Positions 1-6,008 of a stretch of DNA of 10,038 nt are shown here, piece after piece. How positions within the stretch are numbered: the first letter of the stretch is position 1; every line of letters starts with the position of its first letter. Under the pieces are notes generated by a model, which was not told the origin of the DNA, did no database searches, and saw only the letters and a program-made list of their open reading frames with translations. The stretch spans positions 1 through 10,038 of the forward strand of contig JAQTOJ010000055.1 of assembly GCA_028713395.1 (NCBI GenBank), in the 5' to 3' direction. Position numbers and translations under genes: made by a program. Source of the DNA: Dehalococcoidales bacterium. Lineage in GTDB: Bacteria; Chloroflexota; Dehalococcoidia; Dehalococcoidales; Fen-1064.

Positions 1-1
1 T

Positions 2-85
2 CAAAGAGTCCCTGTCAAACCCTCACTAAATCACCCGTGGAGAAGAGGTTTTAAAGCTGATTTCGATAAAGGAGTACTGACATAA
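2..85 (+). pseudogene. 3' end of a probable transposase reading frame (partial, enters from the left edge)
   Basis: The frame starting at base 2 is open for 27 codons and stops with TAA at 83-85. It contains the peptide NHPWRRGFK. An HPWR or HPWK motif very near the C-terminus is, from memory, common in DDE transposases of several IS families (ISNCY-like, IS481-like). The stop codon lies inside the first copy of the terminal repeat at 75-95, the compact arrangement expected when a transposase gene ends inside the end of its own element. Only the tail is visible, so the gene may be intact outside the window. Family assignment is inference, and a chance open frame is possible over this length. 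Confidence 0.4.
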
Positions 86-120
86 TCGCTGAACAAATTT
101 ACTGACATATTCGCTGGACA
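75..120. repeat. Tandem pair of 21-bp near-identical repeats, probable insertion-sequence terminus
   Basis: Bases 75-95 and 100-120 are two copies of one 21-bp unit in direct orientation with a 25-bp period. They match at 19 of 21 positions. Read on the minus strand each copy starts TGT and contains the core ATGTCAGTA. Repeated transposase-binding units at an element end, with a TGT...ACA boundary, are typical of IS21- and ISNCY-like elements. The outer edge of the element is probably near 120, about 60 bp from the mntP stop codon. The other end and any target-site duplication lie outside the window. Confidence 0.55.
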
Positions 121-179
121 ACAACATTAATTTTGAGAAAGCAGAAGCCGCCGTTACTCAGCGACCGCGCCGCGATTGT

Positions 180-740
180 TCACCCCATCAGGTGAGTGAT
201 GAGGATGCGGAGGCCGATACCGATGAGGATGAGACCACCCAGGATCTCGGCGCGTTTACCGAAGACATCACCCACTTTACGTCCGATGAAAAAGCCGATG
301 CCGGCCACGATGAAAGAAACGGCGCCGATGAGCGGGATGACCAGCCAGATATTCACGTCCTCAAAGGCGAAAGCCAGCCCCACGGCGAGGGCGTCCAGGC
401 TGGTGGCGATAGAGAGCGTTAACAGCAACCAGCCGCGGCTGATATCCACCGGTTTTTCATTTGCTTCGTGGTGAAAGGCTTCCCAGAGCATTTTCCCGCC
501 TACGAATCCCAACAGGCCAAAGGCCACCCAGTGGTCGTAATCCGCAATCAAGTCCACGATGGTGGTGCCTGCCAGCCACCCTAACAAGGGCATTAAAGCC
601 TGGAAAAAGCCGAAAAATCCGGATACGCGCAGCGCCTGTAATTTAGTGATGTTCCTGTTAGTAATGCTGGCGCTGAGCGCTACCGCAAAACAATCCGCGG
701 ATAAGCCCAGGGCAATCAAAAAGACCGCAAGAAATCCCAT
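180..740 (-). CDS. mntP: Manganese efflux pump MntP
   Basis: This 186-residue integral membrane protein is predicted to export Mn2+ across the cytoplasmic membrane, using the MntP fold of six helices in two related halves. The first half carries GLSADCFAVAL (residues 12-22, Asp16). The second carries ATSLDALAVGLAF (112-124, Asp116). Asp residues at these two equivalent positions are needed for activity in Escherichia coli MntP. GGKML at 81-85 and a glycine-rich last helix (168-178) also fit the family, as does the length. The ATG at 740 puts Asp16 at the same distance from the N-terminus as in the E. coli protein, so the start is trusted although no clear Shine-Dalgarno sequence precedes it. 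It is divergent from the desulfurase operon and shares a control region holding a DtxR/MntR-like inverted repeat. No obvious terminator was seen before the insertion-sequence end at 120. Confidence 0.93.
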   Translation of the reverse strand: MGFLAVFLIALGLSADCFAVALSASITNRNITKLQALRVSGFFGFFQALMPLLGWLAGTTIVDLIADYDHWVAFGLLGFVGGKMLWEAFHHEANEKPVDISRGWLLLTLSIATSLDALAVGLAFAFEDVNIWLVIPLIGAVSFIVAGIGFFIGRKVGDVFGKRAEILGGLILIGIGLRILITHLMG

Positions 741-807
741 AAGTATGTTTTTTCAGTATGGCATACAAGGTTTCTTGATTTCAAACTCAGATTGTGACTT
801 AAGTCGT

Positions 808-836
808 TTGACAGCGCGGCGGGCTTTTGTTAACCT
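808..836 (+). promoter_or_regulatory. Possible sigma-70 promoter pointing right
   Basis: A perfect TTGACA at 808-813 is followed after 17 bp by TAACCT at 831-836, which keeps the first two and the last bases of a -10 box. If used, it would give a leader of about 300 nt for the cysteine desulfurase operon and would read through the inverted repeat at 859-875. The -10 is weak, so this is tentative. Confidence 0.25.
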
Positions 837-858
837 AAACATTAGTAAAACCATGATA

Positions 859-875
859 AAGGTAACCTATACCTT
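859..875. promoter_or_regulatory. Inverted repeat with DtxR/MntR-like half-sites (candidate metal-responsive operator)
   Basis: The arms AAGGTA (859-864) and TACCTT (870-875) are perfect inverted copies around a 5-bp centre. The AGGT-N7-ACCT arrangement inside it (860-874) has the same spacing as the core of the classical DtxR box, AGGT-TAGSCTA-ACCT, though the central bases match poorly. It lies 119 bp upstream of the mntP start and 264 bp upstream of the desulfurase start. A manganese- or iron-dependent DtxR-family regulator would make sense for these neighbours. The regulator is not in the window and the role is inference. Confidence 0.35.
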
Positions 876-888
876 CCATGCCGGGGGC

Positions 889-905
889 GGGTAATTACCC
901 TAGGG
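889..905. repeat. Overlapping palindromes
   Basis: Bases 889-900 are a perfect 12-bp palindrome, GGGTAATTACCC. It overlaps a second perfect 8-bp palindrome, CCCTAGGG, at 898-905. There is no poly-T run next to them, so they do not look like a terminator. They could be an operator or part of a degenerate intergenic repeat. Confidence 0.4.
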
Positions 906-936
906 GGTAGGGAGAGGGGGAATCGGGGGAGAAGGG
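903..936 (+). other. G-tract run compatible with a G-quadruplex
   Basis: Five G-tracts of three to five bases (903-907, 910-912, 916-920, 925-929 and 934-936) are separated by loops of 2, 3, 4 and 4 bases. This satisfies the usual G3+N1-7 pattern with one tract to spare. It lies on the coding strand about 200 bp before the desulfurase gene. Whether it folds, or is simply part of a G-rich intergenic repeat, cannot be told from sequence. Confidence 0.45.
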
Positions 937-1092
937 CGGTGGCAAAAAATCCGCTCCCGGTGTGGATATCGATAGCATGGGCTGTCCGTTGATTAGCAAT
1001 ATCCGGGTATCTCCCGCAGTGTATATTGAGTTCATAAAGCGTGCTTTACATTCCACGGTTCCCGTGCGAATAAGTGTGTCCATAACGCTACA

Positions 1093-1122
1093 TTAGAAAA
1101 TTGATGAGAATGATATTATAAT
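1093..1122 (+). promoter_or_regulatory. Candidate promoter for the cysteine desulfurase operon
   Basis: A perfect -10 box, TATAAT, is at 1117-1122. A weak -35, TTAGAA, lies at 1093-1098 with an 18-bp spacer. Transcription would begin near 1129. That leaves out the Shine-Dalgarno-like GAGGT at 1123-1127 but includes the GGGGG run at 1153-1157, which bears on the choice of start codon for the next gene. The surrounding sequence is AT-rich, which raises the chance of a spurious -10. Confidence 0.4.
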
Positions 1123-1138
1123 GAGGTAAGTTGTTTCG

Positions 1139-2332
1139 GTGAAAGCCCTGAAGGGGGAAGATTTGAAGCGGGTTTATCTGGATTACGCCGCCACGACGCC
1201 GGTACGTCCCGAAGTGATCGAGGCGGCGTTACCGTTTTTTACAGAGGATTGGGGGAATCCTTCAAGCATCCACGCGTTTGGTCAGGCAGCCCGCGCGGCG
1301 GTGGAAGAAGCCCGCGGCCAAGTTGCGGCGCTGATCGGCGCGAAAAACAAAGAAGAGATATATTTTACCAGCGGCGGCACCGAAGCGGATAACTGGGCTT
1401 TGAAAGGTATTGCTTTTGCTAACCGTGAGCGCGGCAATCATATCATCACCAGCCGCATCGAACATCACGCGATCCTGGAGACTTGCCATTACCTGGAAAA
1501 ACAGGGATTCACGGTCATGTATCTGCCGGTGGATCAATATGGGATGGTCGATCCCGATGCCGTAAAAAACGCGGTCACTCCGAAAACGATTCTCATTTCC
1601 ATCATGCACGCTAATAATGAAGTGGGCACGATACAGCCCATTGCCGAAATCGGTAAAATCGCGCGGAACGCCGGGGTGTATTTGCACACCGATGCTGTAC
1701 AGACTGCAGGGCATATTCCAGTTGAGGTGAACGCGCTCGGTGTAGATATGCTTTCCGTCTCCGGACACAAGTTGTACGGCCCGAAAGGCATAGGGGCGTT
1801 GTACATCAGGCAGGGCGTGAAAATCGAGCCATTGATACACGGGGGCGCGCAGGAAAACAGCATGCGCGCCGGCACGGAGAATGTGCCCGGTATCGTGGGT
1901 TTTGGGCGGGCGGCGGAATTGGCCGCCGCCGAACAACCCGGCGAAGCGGCGAGATCAACGGCTTTGCGGGATGAGTTAACACGGCAAATCCTTTCGACCA
2001 TAAAAAACACACGTCTCAACGGTCACCCGGAAAAACGCTTGCCGAATAACGTGAATATCAGTTTTGATTTTGTTGAGGGTGAGCCCATTTGCTTAAACCT
2101 GGATCTGGCGGGTATCTGCGTGGCCACCGGCTCCGCATGCAGTTCGGAAAGCGCGGAAGCTTCACATGTTTTACTGGCGTTGGACTTAACCCCCGCCCAG
2201 GCACGCGGTTCTATCAGGTTTACGTTCGGTAAATGGTCTACCCCGGCGGATATTAAAAAGGTGATGGAGATATTACCGCCGACCATTGCCCGTCTACGGG
2301 CGATTTCACCCCTTGTGAAAAATACCAGGTAG
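1139..2332 (+). CDS. Cysteine desulfurase, NifS/IscS class (PLP-dependent)
   Basis: This enzyme removes sulfur from L-cysteine as an enzyme-bound persulfide, giving alanine and supplying sulfur for Fe-S clusters, thiolated tRNA or other acceptors. It is a cytosolic fold-type I aminotransferase-like protein. Visible hallmarks are LDYAATTP (14-21), EHHA with the PLP-stacking His109, HTDAVQ with Asp185, the Schiff-base lysine Lys211 in SGHK, RAGTEN (243-248) and the persulfide-forming Cys334 in ATGSACSS. The length (397 aa from GTG) is normal and no key residue is missing. GTG at 1139 is preceded by GAGGT at 1123-1127 (spacing 11). A TTG at 1163 with GGGGG at 1153-1157 would give MKRVYLDYAATTP, a very typical family N-terminus, and is a serious alternative (389 aa). 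It is the first gene of a three-gene cluster and may serve its neighbours rather than a general ISC system, as no IscU or Suf scaffold is present here. Confidence 0.95.
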   Translation: MKALKGEDLKRVYLDYAATTPVRPEVIEAALPFFTEDWGNPSSIHAFGQAARAAVEEARGQVAALIGAKNKEEIYFTSGGTEADNWALKGIAFANRERGNHIITSRIEHHAILETCHYLEKQGFTVMYLPVDQYGMVDPDAVKNAVTPKTILISIMHANNEVGTIQPIAEIGKIARNAGVYLHTDAVQTAGHIPVEVNALGVDMLSVSGHKLYGPKGIGALYIRQGVKIEPLIHGGAQENSMRAGTENVPGIVGFGRAAELAAAEQPGEAARSTALRDELTRQILSTIKNTRLNGHPEKRLPNNVNISFDFVEGEPICLNLDLAGICVATGSACSSESAEASHVLLALDLTPAQARGSIRFTFGKWSTPADIKKVMEILPPTIARLRAISPLVKNTR

Positions 2333-2335
2333 GAG
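2331..2335 (+). promoter_or_regulatory. Ribosome binding site overlapping the upstream stop codon
   Basis: AGGAG at 2331-2335 overlaps the TAG stop (2330-2332) of the desulfurase gene and sits 7 bp before ATG 2343. This fixes the start of the next gene at 2343 rather than at the in-frame TTG at 2337, and suggests translational coupling of the two genes. Confidence 0.75.
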
Positions 2336-2342
2336 TTTGTTA

Positions 2343-3425
2343 ATGGCAGCACAAAAAACCCAAGAAACCGAAATGCCGGAAATCGGGAAAATTTCACCGG
2401 CCATATTTTCCGAACTGATTTTCCCCCGCTTGGGCGCAGGGAATGAAAATATCCTGGTCGGTCCGCAGCACGGCGTGGATGTCGGCATCGCGCAGATTGG
2501 GAATAAAGCCGTGTCTTTCACCACCGATCCGGTTTTTATTGTACCGGAGTACGGCTGGGAACGGGCCGCCTGGTTTGCGCTGCATATTATTGCGTCCGAT
2601 TCCGTAACCAGCGGTTTGAAACCCACTTATTTATCGATCGATCTGAATCTACCGATGCAGATGACCAAACAACAGCTCGCGACTGTCTGGCAGGTGATGC
2701 ATCGTGAATGTGAAAAATTGGGTATTGCCGTGATTACCGGGCATACTGCCCGTTATGAAAATTGCAACTATCCGATGGTGGGTGGCGCCACCATTGTGGG
2801 GGTGGGCGGACTGGATGAATATGTCTCGCCGAAATTTATCAAGCCCGGCGATAAGATCATCATTACCAAAGGTCCGGCTATCGAAGCTTCCGGAATCTTC
2901 GCCACGATGTTCCCGGAGATTATCAAGAAAAAATTAGGCGCAGAATTAGGCAAGGAAGCAGAAAAGATTTTTTATATGATGTCTGTGGTGGAAGACGCGA
3001 CCGAGGCCATCAAAGTGGGCGTGCGGGATAACGGCATTAGTTCATTGCACGATGCGACGGAATGCGGTATCTGGGGCGGTCTGTATGAAATTGCCCAGGC
3101 TGCCGGACTGGGCGTGACGGTGGAGAAAGAGAAAATCGTGGTGACCGCAGGCGTGAACGAGATTTGCGATTACATGGGCATTGACCCCTATGCCTCCATC
3201 TCTGAAGGCACGTTGATCATCACCTGCCGTCCTCACAAGGCCGATGCCGTGGTGAAAGCCTTGACGAAGAAAAATATCAAGTCTTCCATCGTCGGGGAAT
3301 TGACCGATGCTAAAAACGGGATGGTCCTGGTAGAAAAAGGCAAGAAAAAGAAGCTAGTACATCCTATTGTCGATCCCTTCTGGCGGGCTTTTTACGGCGC
3401 GTTGGAAAAAAACAAGGCAAGGTAA
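2343..3425 (+). CDS. AIR-synthase-related protein (HypE/SelD/PurM-like ATP-binding family), exact function unknown
   Basis: This 360-residue protein belongs to the PurM/AIR-synthase superfamily of enzymes that activate a substrate with ATP (HypE, SelD, PurM, ThiL). The N-terminal half has GVDVGIAQIG (44-53), where HypE has its acidic metal/ATP motif, then TTDP (60-63), ASDSVTSGLKP (84-94, the usual A-N-D-x-x-x-x-G-A-x-P position) and TGHT (132-135). The C-terminal half has GDKIIITKGPAIEASG (169-184), HDATECGIWGGLYEIAQAAG (236-255, matching the HypE D-x-T-x-G-G-L segment) and ASISEGTLII (284-293). It ends in ALEKNKAR and so lacks the C-terminal cysteine that HypE uses for carbamoyl-to-cyanide transfer. 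It also shows no SelD-type Cys/Sec near the N-terminus. It is therefore probably neither a true HypE nor a true SelD. Its place between a cysteine desulfurase and an iron permease suggests a sulfur or metal role, which is inference. Confidence 0.8.
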   Translation: MAAQKTQETEMPEIGKISPAIFSELIFPRLGAGNENILVGPQHGVDVGIAQIGNKAVSFTTDPVFIVPEYGWERAAWFALHIIASDSVTSGLKPTYLSIDLNLPMQMTKQQLATVWQVMHRECEKLGIAVITGHTARYENCNYPMVGGATIVGVGGLDEYVSPKFIKPGDKIIITKGPAIEASGIFATMFPEIIKKKLGAELGKEAEKIFYMMSVVEDATEAIKVGVRDNGISSLHDATECGIWGGLYEIAQAAGLGVTVEKEKIVVTAGVNEICDYMGIDPYASISEGTLIITCRPHKADAVVKALTKKNIKSSIVGELTDAKNGMVLVEKGKKKKLVHPIVDPFWRAFYGALEKNKAR

Positions 3426-3443
3426 CCGAAAAAGGGGAATGGA

Positions 3444-4268
3444 ATGATAAATGCCCTGTTGATTACGCTCCGAGAAGGTTTGGAAATCGCGCTCATCGTA
3501 GTGATTATCCTGGGCTACCTGGCAAAAACTGGTAATCGGCAGGGATTCAGACCTGTGTGGCTGGGCACCGGACTCGCCATCGTCGTCAGCGCCGTTGTCG
3601 GCGGGGCGATCTATTTCACCTCTGGAGAGTTACAGGGCAAAGCCGAACAGATTTTTGAAGGGACAGCTGTGTTAACCGCCGCCGCCGTGTTAACCTGGAT
3701 GATATTCTGGATGCGCCGTGAATCCGCCGGTATTCGGACCAGTCTACAATCTCAAATCCAAACAGCCTTAAACCGTAGTTCATCCGGGGCGCTGGTTTTA
3801 ATGGCATTTATCGCAGTGGTCAGGGAAGGCATCGAATTAGCTTTGTTCTTGTTTGCGGCGACGAGTACAGTAGCCACACCACTCCAGACTCTAACCGGCG
3901 GCATCATCGGAATCGCCATCGCCGTGGTGATGGGATACCTTATTTATAAGGGCAGCACCCGTTTGAATTTGAGGGTGTTTTTTAACCTCACCGGGGCGTT
4001 GTTGATCTTGTTCGCGGCGGGTTTGCTGGCACGCGGTATCCATGAGTTCCAGGAAGCCGGCATTTTACCTGTTAGCATCGAGCATGTTTGGGATATCGGG
4101 GGTATTTTGCCGGATGGTTCCGGCTTCGGCAGTTTCCTGGCGGCGATCTTCGGGTACAGCGCCAACCCTTCGCTTCTACAGGTAATCGGTTATCTGGGGT
4201 ATCTGGTGGTATTTATACCCGCCTATTTTTATCGCGGGAAGCCCCAGCAAAAGCAGGTATCAGCCTAG
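3444..4268 (+). CDS. FTR1-family high-affinity iron permease (EfeU-like)
   Basis: This is a 274-residue polytopic membrane protein predicted to move iron into the cell. The two diagnostic R-E-x-x-E motifs of the Ftr1/EfeU family are present: REGLE at 10-14 in the first helix and REGIE at 127-131. The segment FEGTAVLTAAAVLTWMIFWM (71-90) also matches the family, and an acidic HEFQE lies at 200-204. About seven hydrophobic helices are visible, near 12-28, 38-57, 73-90, 116-139, 149-168, 178-196 and 245-264. ATG 3444 is preceded by AAGGGGAA around 3431-3438, a good ribosome binding site. It follows the AIR-synthase-like gene by 18 bp, so it is probably the last gene of that operon. The usual bacterial partners, EfeO and EfeB or a P19-type periplasmic protein, are absent from the window, so the electron or iron donor is unknown. 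Confidence 0.92.
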   Translation: MINALLITLREGLEIALIVVIILGYLAKTGNRQGFRPVWLGTGLAIVVSAVVGGAIYFTSGELQGKAEQIFEGTAVLTAAAVLTWMIFWMRRESAGIRTSLQSQIQTALNRSSSGALVLMAFIAVVREGIELALFLFAATSTVATPLQTLTGGIIGIAIAVVMGYLIYKGSTRLNLRVFFNLTGALLILFAAGLLARGIHEFQEAGILPVSIEHVWDIGGILPDGSGFGSFLAAIFGYSANPSLLQVIGYLGYLVVFIPAYFYRGKPQQKQVSA

Positions 4269-4288
4269 GAGCAAGCTTTCGTCTGTCC

Positions 4289-5995
4289 CTATTTGTCTTC
4301 GTAGGGGTAAATCTGCAAACCTTGTGCGGTCATTAATAGCAGCACTCGCCCGGTGTTGACCGCCTCGATGGCAATAATAGCTTTCGCGATATCGGCATCG
4401 GTCGGCAGCACAGCAGCCTCTCCGGCAGGCAGCTGGTATTTCAGAACATGGGGTTTCACGCCGTAGTCCGCTTCAATTTTCGGCACGATCAAGCGGATCG
4501 CCTCATCGGCAGCCAGCAGCGTAATCGATTTCTTTTTCGTAGCAATAGCTTCCGCCCCCAGTTTCTGGTCGAGGCGAAGGATTTGCCAATGATAAAGCAA
4601 AACAGGCACGGCGACAATAAGAGCCTGTAGTCCCCAGATGGAACCTTTGAGCACCTCCAAGTTGAATTTATTCTGGAAGATCCCGTTCAGTATCTGGTAA
4701 ATCACATTGCTTAACCCGGCAGCGGCGGCGATGAGCGAGGCGGCTAACAGGAAGTAAAGATAAATGCGTCGTGTCCGGGCGCGGCGTTCCGGGACACCAC
4801 CGGCTTCGACCATTTTGATGATCTTGTTCCAGTAGTAAAACCACATGGGGGTGCCGACTATCAGCAGCGCCAGCGCGGCACCCAGGAAGTTCTGCCAGAC
4901 GCTCCCGCCGGAAACTGTCACACCCCCGGTTCCCAGGCTGCGCGCCAGTAATCTGAGTATTAACCCGAAGAGGACTACCAACCCGGCAATCAGACTGCCT
5001 AATCCTAACAATGACATCAAGTATGCATAAACACGGCGGGCGGAAAAACGCATTTCCGGTATTTGTGAGGTTTCATCCTGTACGGTTTTCCGGTGGTAGA
5101 TCCATATACCGGCGGCGACCAGCATCAACGGCACCGTCCAGCCCAGAAACAGGAAATATGTTCCGTTGCTGTCTACTCCCATGATGAAGCGTAAAACCAT
5201 GTCTATGGTATAAATCAGCGCGACAAGACCGGCGATGACGCTGCCCACGATGGCATAAAGATAAAGATACACCTGCCGCAGGGTGGATTGATAATCACCT
5301 TTAGCCAGCTTTAGCCAGTGGAACCACCAGACAAAACTACCCACCATGACAAAGGCAAGGCTGGTACCCGCCGTGTCTCCCCAAAAATTACCGCTGTTGA
5401 TGGTAGTTGTGCCCCAGATGGGTAGCCACACAACAGCATGGAGAATGAACATCACCAGTCCCCCGACCATAATACCCAACCCCCAGGCAGAGAAGATGTA
5501 AACGTACCAGCGTTTCAATGTTTTGGCGACGGAGGAAGGCTGCCCATCTTTTTCCTGGATACGATGGTGATAATACCAGATTACCGAACCTACGATAATA
5601 GTAGCGATCCACATGGAGGAAACGGTCAAAGTACGAGGGCCCCGGATCAACCAGGCAATGAACGATATGGCATTTGTCAGTACGGTGGAAAGGGCAGCAA
5701 AGAGAATGACATTCAGGTACCAGGCACGGATGGCGGAACCGGTTTCCTCAACATTACCTTTAACGTTTTTTTGAATGTTATTCCAGAATAGCCACCAGAT
5801 GATCCCGCCGATGACCATGAGGGCGATCCCCAGACTGATGGTCTGGGCGGTGAAGGCGGTATTCCCTATTTGCGTGGCGGATTTGCGCGTAAACATATCC
5901 ACAATCTGGCTGATGATAATACCGGCGCCGCCGGCGAACATCCCCAAGGTGATAATGGCCACGGCATAAGAAAAGAATCTTCTTGTCACGCTCAT
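4289..5995 (-). CDS. Multi-pass membrane protein of six tandem two-helix repeats with a soluble C-terminal domain (DUF5671-like)
   Basis: The function of this 568-residue protein is unknown. It is built from six repeats of roughly 73-87 residues, starting near residues 5, 90, 162, 240, 321 and 410. Each opens with an Arg plus aromatic motif (RRFFSY, RAWYLN, RWYVYI, RQVYLY, RRVYAY, RRIYLY), contains two membrane helices and mostly closes with an aromatic-rich edge (IIWWLFWNN, VIWYYHHR, FVWWFHW, GIWIYHR, PMWFYYW, VLLYHW). This gives about twelve helices. The repeat style resembles DUF5671 proteins, recalled from memory. Residues 474-568 form a soluble tail without obvious hydrophobic helices. 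AGGAG lies 7 bp before ATG 5995. The gene follows the small membrane-anchored gene by 13 bp, so the two are probably co-transcribed. It converges with the iron permease, leaving only 20 bp and no visible hairpin. Confidence 0.8.
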   Translation of the reverse strand: MSVTRRFFSYAVAIITLGMFAGGAGIIISQIVDMFTRKSATQIGNTAFTAQTISLGIALMVIGGIIWWLFWNNIQKNVKGNVEETGSAIRAWYLNVILFAALSTVLTNAISFIAWLIRGPRTLTVSSMWIATIIVGSVIWYYHHRIQEKDGQPSSVAKTLKRWYVYIFSAWGLGIMVGGLVMFILHAVVWLPIWGTTTINSGNFWGDTAGTSLAFVMVGSFVWWFHWLKLAKGDYQSTLRQVYLYLYAIVGSVIAGLVALIYTIDMVLRFIMGVDSNGTYFLFLGWTVPLMLVAAGIWIYHRKTVQDETSQIPEMRFSARRVYAYLMSLLGLGSLIAGLVVLFGLILRLLARSLGTGGVTVSGGSVWQNFLGAALALLIVGTPMWFYYWNKIIKMVEAGGVPERRARTRRIYLYFLLAASLIAAAAGLSNVIYQILNGIFQNKFNLEVLKGSIWGLQALIVAVPVLLYHWQILRLDQKLGAEAIATKKKSITLLAADEAIRLIVPKIEADYGVKPHVLKYQLPAGEAAVLPTDADIAKAIIAIEAVNTGRVLLLMTAQGLQIYPYEDK

Positions 5996-6008
5996 TTAGA
6001 GCTCCTTT

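Noticed and set aside
559..894. Plus-strand open frame of 111 codons running across the mntP start into the spacer
   Set aside because: Its first half is antisense to the well-supported mntP gene and the rest is control-region sequence. No ribosome binding site or family match was seen.
741..900. yybP-ykoY manganese riboswitch upstream of mntP
   Set aside because: mntP genes are often controlled by this riboswitch, so the minus strand was read for its conserved loop motifs and paired stems. None was found.
895..1083. Minus-strand 62-codon open frame in the spacer between mntP and the desulfurase gene
   Set aside because: It has no ribosome binding site before its ATG. The C-terminal third is the low-complexity translation of the G-tract run, and no family resemblance was recognised. 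A decayed gene cannot be excluded.
1262..2019. Long minus-strand open frames opposite the cysteine desulfurase gene
   Set aside because: They lie wholly inside a clear, conserved plus-strand gene and their translations show no recognisable family. They are antisense shadows.
2343..3425. Assigning the AIR-synthase-like gene as hypE or selD
   Set aside because: The terminal cysteine of HypE and the N-terminal Cys/Sec of SelD are both absent, and no hydrogenase or selenocysteine genes are nearby.
4269..4288. Bidirectional terminator between the convergent iron permease and twelve-helix protein genes
   Set aside because: The 20-bp gap has no usable stem-loop and no T-run. Termination must occur inside a gene end or by Rho.
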